The position numbers and the translations under genes were made by a program. Below, one piece after another: positions 1 to 9,477 of a stretch of 64,000 bases of DNA (positions within the stretch are counted from its first letter, which is position 1; each line of letters begins with the position of its first letter). The DNA comes from Vibrio parahaemolyticus. GTDB lineage: Bacteria; Pseudomonadota; Gammaproteobacteria; Enterobacterales; Vibrionaceae. The stretch covers positions 2,666,001 to 2,730,000 of the forward strand of contig NZ_UHIL01000001.1 of assembly GCF_900460535.1 (NCBI RefSeq). The letters are read 5' to 3'. The notes beneath the pieces are model-generated. The model worked only from the letters and a program-made list of their open reading frames with translations. It was not told the origin of the DNA and ran no database searches.

Positions 1-539
1 CCACTGCCCTGCACTTCCATCATAAACGGGTCAATACGATTTGGCGCATAACCAAGCACTAAACCTTGGCTATCTAATGCCCCATTGTAGATCTCCGCGC
101 GAGTAGGACAATCTGATGTGCAGTTCGGCTTACCGTAAACTGGGTACTTAAAAATGTCGTTTGGTGTATGACGAAGCTCCATCACGGGAGAAAAGTATCC
201 GGTAAACAACACATTACCTTTTTTATCACCACCACCCAATTGCGCGGCTTGAATGCCAAACGCACTCAACGCGCTGGTGTCTCCGCTTTGCTGCGCCCAC
301 TCACTCAGTCTTTGGTAAAGCGGTTGGTAAATCTTCGCCATGGATGGTGACTTCATCACCACTTGCTCAGCTTGCTTATTAAACTCAGTAAAATCGCGTG
401 GTTTGTTGGATTCAACTACATCCACTTTATTTAGTATCTGAGGGAACTCACCATCGAGAAATTGCTGAGCGCGATCATTTTGTTGAGCACAACCAAATAG
501 CAGACTCAAAGAAATAATAGGAAGGAGTTTTTTTAACAC
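1..539 (-). CDS. mltA: Membrane-bound lytic murein transglycosylase A (5' part, cut by window edge)
   Basis: MltA cleaves the glycan strands of peptidoglycan between MurNAc and GlcNAc, leaving anhydro-MurNAc ends, from the inner face of the outer membrane. The reading frame opens at a GTG at 537-539 with a short signal peptide and a lipobox ending LLFGC, so the protein is a lipoprotein. The mature part has family features such as LFTGYFSPVMELR and, near the window edge, GYAPNRIDPFMMEVQGS. About 179 codons are visible of roughly 360-370 expected, so the catalytic C-terminal part lies outside. The identification rests on recalled family similarity; the GTG start is chosen because it opens directly on the lipoprotein signal. 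It is transcribed away from the DUF2850 gene. Confidence 0.85.
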   Translation of the reverse strand, partial: MLKKLLPIISLSLLFGCAQQNDRAQQFLDGEFPQILNKVDVVESNKPRDFTEFNKQAEQVVMKSPSMAKIYQPLYQRLSEWAQQSGDTSALSAFGIQAAQLGGGDKKGNVLFTGYFSPVMELRHTPNDIFKYPVYGKPNCTSDCPTRAEIYNGALDSQGLVLGYAPNRIDPFMMEVQGS

Positions 540-540
540 G

Positions 541-799
541 TGATTTTTCCGTAAAAAAGAATAGCAAAAGGATGGCAAACAAATGCAAACGACGCAATTG
601 AAAAGCGACGACAAAATGTTTCAACACTAAGCCAATCCGTTTACTTGTTGTTAAATCATCCATTTCGGGACGAACAACATGATAACAGGAGAATATTTAC
701 GAAATTGTCCAGACAATGTCTGAACTGATGTGGATATAAAAAAGATAGGAATGTTGAGCACTCGCGCAATGGCGAATGCTCAAATAGAAAACACAATAT
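541..799. other. Spacer between mltA and the DUF2850 gene
   Basis: This 259-base stretch should hold the mltA promoter. Frames that cross it read out of frame with mltA and have no family features. A small palindrome CAGACAATGTCTG sits near 711-723. I see no RNA gene. Confidence 0.4.
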
Positions 800-1255
800 T
801 TAACGAATGGCGATGCCAGCGTGCCCTTCAAGACGAAAGACCGGAAGATAGTGCGCCCGCGCATCCAACTTCATTTCTGTATGTTGTTTTCCGACAAAAT
901 CAAAATGGCGCACGGTCGAACCGACTTTGTATGAGAACGAATCGCCATCAAATTCAAAATCGGTCGCAATCGTCGAGCCATTAACGGTCACGCCCCTTTC
1001 ACTAAGCACAAACTCTTCCCTCGAGTAAGGCGCTACATCTTGCTCAACCCAGCGGCCATAAATTATTGATTTAGAGATGGGAGGGTTAATGTACCGAGTG
1101 ATCAAATCGCCATACAGCATACAAACAATGACAGTACCCAGCACTGCCATTAGCATGAGAGAACGTTCCGCCCACTTGCGAAGTGACGATTTTGTGGATG
1201 AATTAGACTCGTTTTGAGCAGTGATCGCAGCATTCTTATTTACAACTGAAGACAT
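800..1255 (-). CDS. DUF2850 family membrane protein
   Basis: A protein of about 151 residues, common in vibrios and of unknown function. It has a polar N-terminus of about 30 residues, one membrane segment (around SLMLMAVLGTVIVCMLYG) and then a C-terminal domain of about 100 residues that begins near IYGRWVEQDVAPYS and ends GHAGIAIR. With the positive residues before the helix, the C-terminal domain is expected in the periplasm. An in-frame GTG lies three codons upstream (1262-1264); I prefer the ATG at 1253-1255, but neither has a strong ribosome site. The DUF2850 call is from memory of the Vibrio family. It is divergent from argA, so the two probably share the region 1256-1410. Confidence 0.65.
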   Translation of the reverse strand: MSSVVNKNAAITAQNESNSSTKSSLRKWAERSLMLMAVLGTVIVCMLYGDLITRYINPPISKSIIYGRWVEQDVAPYSREEFVLSERGVTVNGSTIATDFEFDGDSFSYKVGSTVRHFDFVGKQHTEMKLDARAHYLPVFRLEGHAGIAIR

Positions 1256-1410
1256 GAGGTTCACTTATTTGAAATAGACGCGCGTATTGTAACCTCCATA
1301 ACCAAACTGGACAAAGTACCGTACTCCAGATGTTTGTGCTTTATTCCAAAAAATTGCCTTGCCATTAATTGAATAAAAAGACATTATTTAAGCATAAATA
1401 AACACAAGGA

Positions 1411-2757
1411 ATGGCTGTAGTGAAAATTCGTAGTACCGCTCTCGTAAAAGGATTCCGCCAATCAACCCCTTACGTCAACGCTCACCGTGGGAAAACCATG
1501 GTGATCATGCTGGGAGGTGAAGCGGTCGCCCATAATAACTTTGGCAATATAATCAATGATATTGCTTTGATGCACAGTTTAGGCATCAAAGTCGTTGTCG
1601 TTTATGGCGCTCGTCCGCAAATCAATCAATTACTTGAAAAACAAGATCTTACTACGCCATACCACAAAAACATCCGAATTACCGACGAAGCGGCACTATC
1701 GGTAGTTATGCAAGCTGCGGGGCAGCTTCAACTTGCCATTACCGCACGCCTTTCAATGAGCTTAAACAACACCCCAATGGCTGGCACACAACTGAATGTA
1801 GTCAGTGGCAACTTTGTCATTGCACAGCCACTTGGCGTAGATGACGGTGTCGATTACTGCCACAGTGGACGCATTCGCCGCATTGACACCGACGCGATTA
1901 ATCGCACGCTCGACCAAGGTTCTATTGTGCTACTTGGCCCCATTGCGAGCTCCGTGACTGGTGAGTGTTTTAACTTACTTTCTGAAGAAGTCGCGACGCA
2001 ACTGGCGATCAAATTAGGCGCAGACAAACTGATTGGTTTCTGCTCAGAACAAGGCGTGATTGACGACAATGGCAATGCCGTCGCAGAGTTGCTGCCTATC
2101 GAGGCAGAGCACGTCATTAAAACGCTTTCAGAAAACCACGCTTCAGATTCCGATTACAACACGGGCACTTTGCGTTTCCTTAAAGGTTCCATCGCCGCTT
2201 GTCGCGCTGGCGTCCCACGTAGCCATCTCATCAGCTACAAAGTAGATGGAGCTTTGATTCAGGAGTTGTTCTCGTTTGACGGTATCGGAACTCAAGTCGT
2301 CATGGCGAGCGCAGAGCAAGTTCGTCAAGCTGGTATTGATGACATCGGCGGCATTTTGGAATTGATTCATCCATTGGAAGAACAAGGCATTTTGGTCAGG
2401 CGTTCGAGAGAACAGCTAGAGCAAGAGATTGGTAAATTCACCATCATTGAAAAAGATGGCTTAATCATCGGATGTGCGGCTTTATACCCATATTCTGAAG
2501 AACGAAAAGCTGAAATGGCCTGTGTTGCTATTCACCCAGACTATCGGGATGGCAACCGAGGTTTGTTGCTGCTGAACTACATGAAGCATCGTTCAAAATC
2601 AGAAAACATCAACCAGATTTTTGTCCTTACCACCCACAGTCTACATTGGTTTAGAGAGCAAGGATTCTACGAAGTTGGAGTCGATTACTTGCCAGGAGCC
2701 AAACAAGGTTTGTACAACTTTCAGCGTAAGTCAAAAATCTTAGCGTTAGACTTATAA
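1411..2757 (+). CDS. argA: Amino-acid N-acetyltransferase (N-acetylglutamate synthase)
   Basis: ArgA makes N-acetylglutamate from glutamate and acetyl-CoA, the first step of arginine synthesis, in the cytoplasm. The 448-residue protein has the classical two-domain form: an amino-acid-kinase-like regulatory domain (about residues 25-280, with GGEAVAH and [10 protein letters not shown]) and a C-terminal GNAT acetyltransferase domain (about 300-440, with IGCAALYPY and the acetyl-CoA loop region [15 protein letters not shown]). The N-terminal domain binds arginine for feedback inhibition in this family. The ATG at 1411 follows AAGG, the only good start. One ARG-box-like half (TGAATAAAAAG from 1370) lies upstream, so ArgR control is likely but not proven here. 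It stands alone. Confidence 0.95.
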
Positions 2758-3105
2758 ACAAACTCAACATCATTAACAGGTGCGTTCTGAATCCTCAATC
2801 CGAGGTTTGGAACGCCATGCTCCGACTCTCTCAACAATAAAGCCATGAATCATAAGCAGTAACATCATTAATTTAGATATGCAAAGCATTACATTGATTT
2901 TAGTTCCATTTTTACCTTTTCAATATACACACTGTTGGCTATACTCTGCACGCTAGTGATTGGTTTTTAACCAATACAAATGGATCTAGGTGATGATACG
3001 TAGCCTTCACCCTAAAATGCTGGGCAGTCGATAACTAGTTAGCCCGCATTGCACACCAAGGACAGTTGTTAATCTGACTTTCAATAAGCCGAGACGAGCA
3101 CTGTT
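2758..3105. other. argA 3' region and leader of the small ORF
   Basis: A 348-base stretch. Just after argA, GCGTTC (about 2784) pairs with GAACGC (about 2808) and encloses a second stem TCCTC/CGAGG, which forms a hairpin without a T-run. Further on there is a promoter-like pair (2917-2945) and several stems: a perfect ATTGGTT-TTT-AACCAAT at 2959-2975, GGTGA/TCACC at 2989-3011 and GGGC/GCCC at 3022-3045. These would form the 5' leader of the small ORF at 3106. Confidence 0.5.
2917..2945 (+). promoter_or_regulatory. Candidate sigma-70 promoter for the small ORF
   Basis: TTTTCA at 2917-2922 (4 of 6 to consensus) and TATACT at 2940-2945 (5 of 6) are separated by 17 bases. A transcript would start near 2952 and run about 380 bases to the terminator at 3295-3330. 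Confidence 0.45.
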
Positions 3106-3294
3106 ATGAGAACAATCATTTGTAATTCGCTTCAAAGTTTCTGGGATATGGCTGACAATCAGTTTTTAGAAGGCCTAGATGTTCACTGTGTTTTTCCGGT
3201 GAATGACGCCATTCGAGACTTTATCCTTACTTATCAACAGCAATACAAAATACGCAGCGTATCGTTTACCGATGCCTTTGCACAACGTACATAA
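3106..3294 (+). CDS. Small hypothetical protein (62 aa) with a structured leader
   Basis: A 62-codon ORF that I do not recognise. The product is acidic to neutral with no signal peptide or membrane segment; it contains FWDMADNQFLEGLDVHC and ends SVSFTDAFAQRT. It has its own likely promoter, a leader of about 155 bases with several stems, and a strong terminator a few bases after its stop codon, which together argue that this is a real transcription unit. No clear Shine-Dalgarno precedes the ATG (GAGCACTGTT upstream), so the RNA might instead be mainly a regulatory RNA with the ORF incidental. Conservation of the reading frame in other vibrios would decide this. Confidence 0.5.
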   Translation: MRTIICNSLQSFWDMADNQFLEGLDVHCVFPVNDAIRDFILTYQQQYKIRSVSFTDAFAQRT

Positions 3295-3330
3295 AAGAAG
3301 ACCGAGCCATAAGCTCGGTCTTCTTGTTTT
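3295..3330. terminator. Rho-independent terminator, bidirectional
   Basis: A 13-base-pair perfect stem (arms 3295-3307 and 3313-3325) with a CATAA loop and a T-rich tail on both strands. It ends the small ORF on + and recD on -. Confidence 0.9.
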
Positions 3331-5476
3331 AGTTAGTAAGCCGCTGTACTAGCCCACTCGCGCGAGTGGTTTTCACCTTAATGCCTCGCTTCAGAACATT
3401 GAGTTCGGCGTAAAGAGCTAAACGCTTTTTCGCGCGGGTAATGCCTGTGTAAATCAACTCACGGGTTAATATCGGGCTAAAGTCTGGTGGCAAAATCATC
3501 AGGGTGTAATCAAATTCACTGCCTTGCGATTTATGGATGGTCATGGCGTAAGCCGTTTCATGTTCAGGTACTCGGCTTGGCAAGACCGATTTCACACTGC
3601 CGTCAGGTAACTCGAAAAAGACTTTCAAACGCGGTTCTTCTTCACTGTCATCTCGCATACAAATACCAATATCACCGTTATACAAACCTAAACCGTGATC
3701 ATTACGCGTAACCATGACGGGTCTGCCGTGATACCAAATTTCATCCTGAACTTGAATGAACTTGCGCGCCGCGAGCGCTTTCTCGATGCGTTGGTTTAGC
3801 CCAGCCACACCAAAGTCACCTTCACGGATCGCGCACAGCAGTCGGCATTGGTTGAAGGTATCTAACACCGCTTTGGCTTTGTGCGTTAGCGACTCTGGCT
3901 CTCCGGTTTTAGGATCGATTTCTTGTTGTCCAATGCGTTTGAGGTAACGACCGTATTCCTGCACCAATGTCTGCATCATTTGGTTGTAATGTTGACTACT
4001 TAGTGCGAAATGTTCGATATCAGAAAAGTCACGCGCCCAGACGTTATCTACGCTCGCAGCAGAACCGGAATTAACCGATTTTGCCAACTGACCAATGCCT
4101 GAGCGAGCATCAAATCGGTAACTCTTTTGCAGCATACATAAACTATCAGCAATGCTAGATGCACTGTTACCCGTATGCGCTAAAGTATCGAACCCCGTCA
4201 GTTTTGCGATGGCTGACGCCTGCTCTTTGCCATAACCCAATGCATGGAACGAACAGATATCTCCCAACACAGCCCCTGCTTCAACTGAGGCAAGTTGGTC
4301 TTTATCACCTAACAAAATCAGCCGCGCATGCTTCGGTAAGGCATCGACCACTTTGTACATCATTGGTAAATCGACCATCGACGCTTCGTCGATAACCAAA
4401 ATATCCAAATGCAGTGGATTTTGCTTGTTGTGACGAAATTCTGCGCTATTAGGAATCGCGCCCAGCAATCGATGCAAGGTGCTCGATTCAGTCGGAATTT
4501 TGGCTTTTAGCTCCGGAGAAACTGGCAGTTCTTGCACTGCTTTACCAATGGACTCGGTTAATCGCGCCGCCGCTTTCCCCGTCGGGGCCACCAGCTTGAT
4601 GGTTAGATTTTTCTCGTGCGTCGCCTGTTCAATCAAAGCAGCAAGCAATTTGGTTACTGTCGTCGTTTTACCCGTACCTGGGCCACCAGAAATCACAGCA
4701 AATCGACGAGTTAACGCAACCGCCGCCGCGACTTTTTGCCAGTTCACACAAGCTGAGAGTGGCACAAGTTCATTCAGTGTTTGCAAGTCCTGAACCTTGC
4801 GCGCATTGCTAAGCACGGCATCAATCGCGGGCCAATCCAACGATTCGCTTGCGACCACATCAAGGTGATCACATACCAATTGCTGGCGCAACACTTGGTT
4901 GCTGCTTCCCGCTTCTACTGCTTTGCCTAACGCGTTAAACAGAAAATGGTATTGGCGTGCAAACAAATGGTTGAGCAACTCCGATAATCGCACAAACTCT
5001 TGTGGTTGCAAGTTAACTGCGGCGCCCAACTGATTGAGCTTTTCCGCCAGTGTCACTTCATAATGCCAATAGCGGTGCAGATACAGACGCTCGCCATCGA
5101 ACATCAGCGGTAAGGCTTCTCCTTGCGCGCCGACCACGGTGGAATTTTTTAATACTTGAATCCAGTCTATGCCTTGCAACTGTGTGTTGAGCGCCAATGC
5201 CGACTCACCAAACAGCCCTAGCTTACTGGCTAAATCCGTAGATTGCCCTTGTGCATCGAACAGAGACAGACAGATATGTCCTTTGCCAAGCTCACTACTG
5301 ACAACACCAGCGATAAACGCCAATGCTTGACTGTCCGACTGTTCATCATGCGTTTGAGAATCAATAAAACAGGCGAATTGGTAGTCGAGCTGACGAATAG
5401 CGCCTTTGTGCGCCAAGCGTTCCAGCACTACCAATAGACTATCTTGGCCAGAATGAAGATTGTGATTTGTCGTCAT
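3329..5476 (-). CDS. recD: Exodeoxyribonuclease V alpha subunit
   Basis: RecD is the 5'-3' helicase of RecBCD, which resects double-strand breaks and loads RecA at Chi. The 715-residue product has a superfamily-1 helicase core: Walker A GGPGTGKT at residues 264-271, a Walker B ILVIDEASMVD near residue 370, and a C-terminal motif with AMTIHKSQGSEF and YTGITRAKKRL. It is longer than the roughly 608 residues of E. coli RecD, the extra length being in the N-terminal domain and in inserts of the second half. Its ATG overlaps the recB stop codon as TAATG (5474-5478), so translation is probably coupled. Confidence 0.95.
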   Translation of the reverse strand: MTTNHNLHSGQDSLLVVLERLAHKGAIRQLDYQFACFIDSQTHDEQSDSQALAFIAGVVSSELGKGHICLSLFDAQGQSTDLASKLGLFGESALALNTQLQGIDWIQVLKNSTVVGAQGEALPLMFDGERLYLHRYWHYEVTLAEKLNQLGAAVNLQPQEFVRLSELLNHLFARQYHFLFNALGKAVEAGSSNQVLRQQLVCDHLDVVASESLDWPAIDAVLSNARKVQDLQTLNELVPLSACVNWQKVAAAVALTRRFAVISGGPGTGKTTTVTKLLAALIEQATHEKNLTIKLVAPTGKAAARLTESIGKAVQELPVSPELKAKIPTESSTLHRLLGAIPNSAEFRHNKQNPLHLDILVIDEASMVDLPMMYKVVDALPKHARLILLGDKDQLASVEAGAVLGDICSFHALGYGKEQASAIAKLTGFDTLAHTGNSASSIADSLCMLQKSYRFDARSGIGQLAKSVNSGSAASVDNVWARDFSDIEHFALSSQHYNQMMQTLVQEYGRYLKRIGQQEIDPKTGEPESLTHKAKAVLDTFNQCRLLCAIREGDFGVAGLNQRIEKALAARKFIQVQDEIWYHGRPVMVTRNDHGLGLYNGDIGICMRDDSEEEPRLKVFFELPDGSVKSVLPSRVPEHETAYAMTIHKSQGSEFDYTLMILPPDFSPILTRELIYTGITRAKKRLALYAELNVLKRGIKVKTTRASGLVQRLTN

Positions 5477-8400
5477 TAAAGTAGCTCCATCTGCCCGGCT
5501 TGAGTTGAGCGCGTTTCAAGTACTTGACCATCAATCAAACGATCCATCTCTTGTAAGAAGTCTAAGGTTGGTTTCGCGGCAAAAATGCCGTGGTCACTCT
5601 GCCCATCCATACCGCGCAAGAACAAGTAATACACACCACCGAAGTGCTGCTCATATTGATAATTCGCCAATCGGCTGCGTAGGAAACGATGCAGTGCTAA
5701 CGCATAAATCTGGTACTGCAAATCGTAGCGGTGATCAGCCATCGCCGATTTCAGAGCCTCACCATGGTAGTGCGTCACATCGTCGCCAAGATGATTCGAT
5801 TTCCAGTCAAGCACGTAGTATTTACCTTGATGTTCAAACACCAAGTCGATAAAACCTTTGAGCATACCTTGCACGGTTTGGAAACCTAAATCCCCCGCTT
5901 TCGCCGACAACGGATCGTGACGTTGAATGACTCGGTTTAACGCCGGCGCAGACAAAACTTCAATCGGCAACAAAAATTCCATCTCGACCAAACGTTGCGA
6001 CGGTGCTTTTTGATTCAGCAGCAAAGACTTACCATCCAACGGCGTTGCGAGTACGGTATCAATCAATTGCTGTAAAATGGGTAACCACTCTTCATCGAGC
6101 TGTTCGCTTTCCATCAAACCAAGGATGATTTGTGTATTCTCTTCCGTCGTGGCTGGCTGAGTAAATTCAATTTCCTCAAACAGGCTGTGCAGGAACGTAC
6201 CCGGACGCGCACCACGAGGGAAGGTAAAAATAGAACGCTCTGGCTCCACCAAATCCGCTTCGTCTTGTTCTTCAGATGAGTCGATATCAAAACCCGTAAT
6301 CTCAATCGTGGCATCATGCTCGACGTGATGAGAGCCTTGCTTGACCAAGCCAGAATAACTGGTGATGCGCCAGTTTCTATCGATAGGGTTTTGCAGCTCT
6401 TTCGCGCTAAGATCGTATATTTCTTCTTGTGGCGCTACGTACTTCTCTTCGAGTTGCTGCGGCGGATCGGCCACAACGACACAATCAAGCTCGTCTTGTT
6501 GCTGTGTTAAACCTTGGTGCAAATCGTTAATGCCACCTTCTTGACCATTCTGAATCAAATAGCCAATCGCACTGCGGTGTACGCCAGTTGGCTCTTTGGT
6601 CGAACGACCATTGCGCAAAGGCGAGGCTCCAATAAAACACGCATACACAGCACGCGTTAGTGCCACGTATATCAAGCGTAAGTCTTCCGCCAAACGCTCT
6701 TTATCCGCTTGCTTCATGGACGCATCGTTGCCAGTGATATCCAGTACCGTGCGGTCACTGGCTGCATCGTAATATTTGGCTTCGCTGGCTTCTCGATAGC
6801 TGAACACAAACGGCAGAAATACGAGGTCATACTCCAAGCCTTTTGATTTGTGAATAGTTACGATCTGCACTAAGTTACGTTCCGATTCTAAACGTTGGAT
6901 TTGGTCATCACTGCCACCCAAACCGTTTTCCGCATCACTGATAGACTGAGCGAGCCAACGCAGCAGACCGTGGTCGCTATCCAGTTCATTACTGGCTTGT
7001 TGAAGCAGTTCACCGATGTGCATTAAATCGGTAAGTACTCGCTCACCATTCTCACCCTGTGAACTAGCACCTTCTTCTAGTAATCGCTCGGCAATATGGC
7101 GTTTGCTGATCACAGCGCGCAACATCGGCAGCACACCACGTTGAACCCAAAGTTTGCGATATTCTTTGAATTCGTTTACGGCGTTTTCCCACACCACTTC
7201 ATCGTTATTAAGTGCATCCAAACTTGCTGCGTCGAGGGCAAACAGCTCAGAAGCAAGACTTGCACGCAGCGCACGGTCATTTTCTGGAGTCAGCACCGCT
7301 TGCAGCAAACGCTGTAAATCCTGCGCCACTGAACTGGTAAACACACTGTCTCGGTTAGACAGGTACACGCTGGCAATGCCTTGTTCAGCCAGCGCTTGTT
7401 TGATCATTCGACCTTCACTACCTGTTCGAACCAACACCGCGATATCGCCCGCTTGAACCGCTTTCTGTTTTTCGCCATTCACCAGACACGCTTGCCCCTG
7501 TTGAGCCTGCGTCAAAATGGTTTGGATTTGGCTTGCGGTCGCCTCTGCCATTCGAGTCAAATACTCGCCTTTTGGTAGCGGTTTATCGTCCGCTTCTTGC
7601 AACCAATAAGTCAGCGCCGGTTGCTTTTGGCCACCCATAGTCCAAATGCGTTTTTCGGCATTGGGACTGTACTTAACGGGTAAGAACGGAATATCTGAAT
7701 CATAGATAAATGGACTGTCTGGCAAAGCAAATACTTGGTTTACCGCCTGCACCATATCTGCGCTAGAACGCCAGTTGGTTCCTAACGTATAGTGGGCACT
7801 TACTTGGTTACGCGCTTTGATATAAGTGAAAATGTCTGCGCCACGAAAGCCATAAATCGCCTGCTTGGGATCCCCGATCATAAACAAACCACATTCCGGG
7901 TTGTTCAGATAAATACGGCTGAAAATACTGTATTGAAGCGGATCGGTATCTTGGAACTCGTCAATCATTGCGACAGGGTACAAAGTACGAATACGCGCCG
8001 CTAAAAGCTCGCTTTCGTCCGTATCGATAGAAGCAGAAAGTTGCGTCAGCAAATCATCGAAAGAGAGCCACTGTTTTTGATTTTTCGCGTTGGCCAGCAT
8101 CACACGACAATGCTCAATCGCATGAGCAAGCAGTGGCGCTTTTAAGCTGATTGGATTGGCAAGAAATGTTTCAATGGCTTCAAATACCGCATGCTGAGGC
8201 GCGCTGCCTTTCGGTGTTTTTTCCAACAAAACGTTTTGCGCGAATTTCTCCAGCTTGTCTGGATAATCGTAACCTGTAGTTTCCGTTGCTGCCCAAGCGT
8301 TTACCGCCTCCAACCACGTCGGCAGAGACTTTTTGGTGTAGCTGCGTTTGTTAATATCTGAATCTGAAATCAGCGTAAAGAAGTCATCTTGGCTTTCTCG

Positions 8401-9159
8401 CCACTGTGCTTTTAATTCATCAATTTTTTTCAAATTTTCAGTATGAAGATCAGCCAAACTGCCTTTCATTGCAGGAACAGAAAGGCTTAACGGCGCACCG
8501 GTTAAGTAATTGCTGATGTCAGACAACAACGCAGATGGAGAGCTCCATAGCTGGCGAATTTCTCCAGCCAAGGTAAATGGCAACGGGTAGAAATTGCGAC
8601 GCCAGTAATCGGCTACAACTTGCGATTTTAGGTGACTTTCATCGGTCACAAACTCGTTATTAAATCGGCTGCCAGATTCAAACGCATTTTGCGTTAGCAT
8701 ACGTTGGCAAAAACCGTGAATCGTGTAGACCGCCGCCTCGTCCATCTGACGCTCTGCCTGCAATAAAATTTCTGCGGCTTGCTTGTGATCGTCAAACTCA
8801 TTAAGCAAAGGTTGGATCACCGGATCGGAACTCTGTCCACGCGCAAACGCGATTCGCGCGTCATGGATCCTTGCCCTGATACGATCGCGTAATTCCGCAG
8901 TTGCCGCTTCGGTAAAGGTTACGACCAGAATTTGGTCGACCGTAAGCGGTACGCGATGTCGAGTTTCCGCGCTGCCGTGACCAAGCAAAAGGCGCAGATA
9001 TAAGCCTGCAATAGTGAAGGTTTTACCTGTACCTGCTGATGCCTCGATTAACCTCGCACCATGCAGAGGAAACGTCATCGGTTCTAGTGGCGTTGGTTGA
9101 GGTTGCTCTGTGCGGTCTAACGTATGTAGAGGGCACTCTGCACCTGACATTTGATCCAT
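5476..9159 (-). CDS. recB: Exodeoxyribonuclease V beta subunit
   Basis: RecB is the 3'-5' helicase and only nuclease of RecBCD. The 1227-residue product has Walker A EASAGTGKT at about residues 39-47, the helicase motif MIDEFQDTDPLQ, QIVTIHKSKGLEYD, LIYVALTRAVYA, and a C-terminal RecB-family nuclease domain with GFIDLVF and LDWKSN, which carry the metal-binding Asp and Lys residues. The N-terminus is about 20 residues longer than E. coli RecB; in-frame ATGs at codons 4 and 28 are alternatives, and codon 28 would start next to the conserved PLHGARLIEAS. It forms a two-gene unit with recD; recC is upstream, separated by about 320 bases. Confidence 0.95.
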   Translation of the reverse strand: MDQMSGAECPLHTLDRTEQPQPTPLEPMTFPLHGARLIEASAGTGKTFTIAGLYLRLLLGHGSAETRHRVPLTVDQILVVTFTEAATAELRDRIRARIHDARIAFARGQSSDPVIQPLLNEFDDHKQAAEILLQAERQMDEAAVYTIHGFCQRMLTQNAFESGSRFNNEFVTDESHLKSQVVADYWRRNFYPLPFTLAGEIRQLWSSPSALLSDISNYLTGAPLSLSVPAMKGSLADLHTENLKKIDELKAQWRESQDDFFTLISDSDINKRSYTKKSLPTWLEAVNAWAATETTGYDYPDKLEKFAQNVLLEKTPKGSAPQHAVFEAIETFLANPISLKAPLLAHAIEHCRVMLANAKNQKQWLSFDDLLTQLSASIDTDESELLAARIRTLYPVAMIDEFQDTDPLQYSIFSRIYLNNPECGLFMIGDPKQAIYGFRGADIFTYIKARNQVSAHYTLGTNWRSSADMVQAVNQVFALPDSPFIYDSDIPFLPVKYSPNAEKRIWTMGGQKQPALTYWLQEADDKPLPKGEYLTRMAEATASQIQTILTQAQQGQACLVNGEKQKAVQAGDIAVLVRTGSEGRMIKQALAEQGIASVYLSNRDSVFTSSVAQDLQRLLQAVLTPENDRALRASLASELFALDAASLDALNNDEVVWENAVNEFKEYRKLWVQRGVLPMLRAVISKRHIAERLLEEGASSQGENGERVLTDLMHIGELLQQASNELDSDHGLLRWLAQSISDAENGLGGSDDQIQRLESERNLVQIVTIHKSKGLEYDLVFLPFVFSYREASEAKYYDAASDRTVLDITGNDASMKQADKERLAEDLRLIYVALTRAVYACFIGASPLRNGRSTKEPTGVHRSAIGYLIQNGQEGGINDLHQGLTQQQDELDCVVVADPPQQLEEKYVAPQEEIYDLSAKELQNPIDRNWRITSYSGLVKQGSHHVEHDATIEITGFDIDSSEEQDEADLVEPERSIFTFPRGARPGTFLHSLFEEIEFTQPATTEENTQIILGLMESEQLDEEWLPILQQLIDTVLATPLDGKSLLLNQKAPSQRLVEMEFLLPIEVLSAPALNRVIQRHDPLSAKAGDLGFQTVQGMLKGFIDLVFEHQGKYYVLDWKSNHLGDDVTHYHGEALKSAMADHRYDLQYQIYALALHRFLRSRLANYQYEQHFGGVYYLFLRGMDGQSDHGIFAAKPTLDFLQEMDRLIDGQVLETRSTQAGQMELL

Positions 9160-9477
9160 AACGCTGAATCTCTCCGGATTATTTACTAGGACGTATCACC
9201 TAATAAATGTGATCTATAGTTAAAAATTCTATTAATATGTTTAACAAGTTGGATAATTTAGAGCTTTGTGAGATCTTTCTCACGGTTATCCATAAGACGT
9301 ACCGTTAGTATGCGCCCCACGAGATAAGCCAAACCTTTTTGGCGGCACAACTCAAATGAATTAAATAAAAGTATCATGGTCCCTCTGACCTTGTGGCCGT
9401 ACAGCGAACGCCCTACAAAAAATAATGATTTTCTGGCGGCCACCCTACTCTTCCTTCTCTTTATCCAACTGTCTTTA
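9160..9477. other. Spacer between recC and recB
   Basis: A 318-base stretch. It may hold a recB promoter; a hairpin GTGAG-ATCTTT-CTCAC lies near 9269-9284 with no T-run. The only open frame is the doubtful 61-codon ORF listed separately. I see no RNA gene. Confidence 0.4.
9258..9443 (-). CDS. Doubtful small ORF between recC and recB (61 codons)
   Basis: An open frame starting at GTG (9441-9443) behind a purine-rich stretch GGAAGAGTAGG, in line with recC and recB. The product would be basic, with a weak hydrophobic stretch TMILLFNSFELC, and ends REKDLTKL. I do not recognise it. The ribosome-site-like sequence and the co-orientation are in favour; the lack of any domain, the GTG start and the short length are against. 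It may be only spacer. Confidence 0.25.
   Translation of the reverse strand: MAARKSLFFVGRSLYGHKVRGTMILLFNSFELCRQKGLAYLVGRILTVRLMDNREKDLTKL

Noticed and set aside
730..984. 84-codon + strand frame over the DUF2850 gene
   Set aside because: Antisense to a gene with family features; no domain, no ribosome site.
2782..2815. Terminator of argA
   Set aside because: The nested stem is clear, but no T-run follows, so I do not call it a terminator.
2946..3105. A known RNA family (tmRNA, 6S, CsrB-like or c-di-GMP riboswitch) in the leader of the small ORF
   Set aside because: None of the conserved cores I know is present; only generic stems are seen.
6362..6544. Ser/Cys-rich + strand frames within recB
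   Set aside because: Shadows of the recB coding frame.
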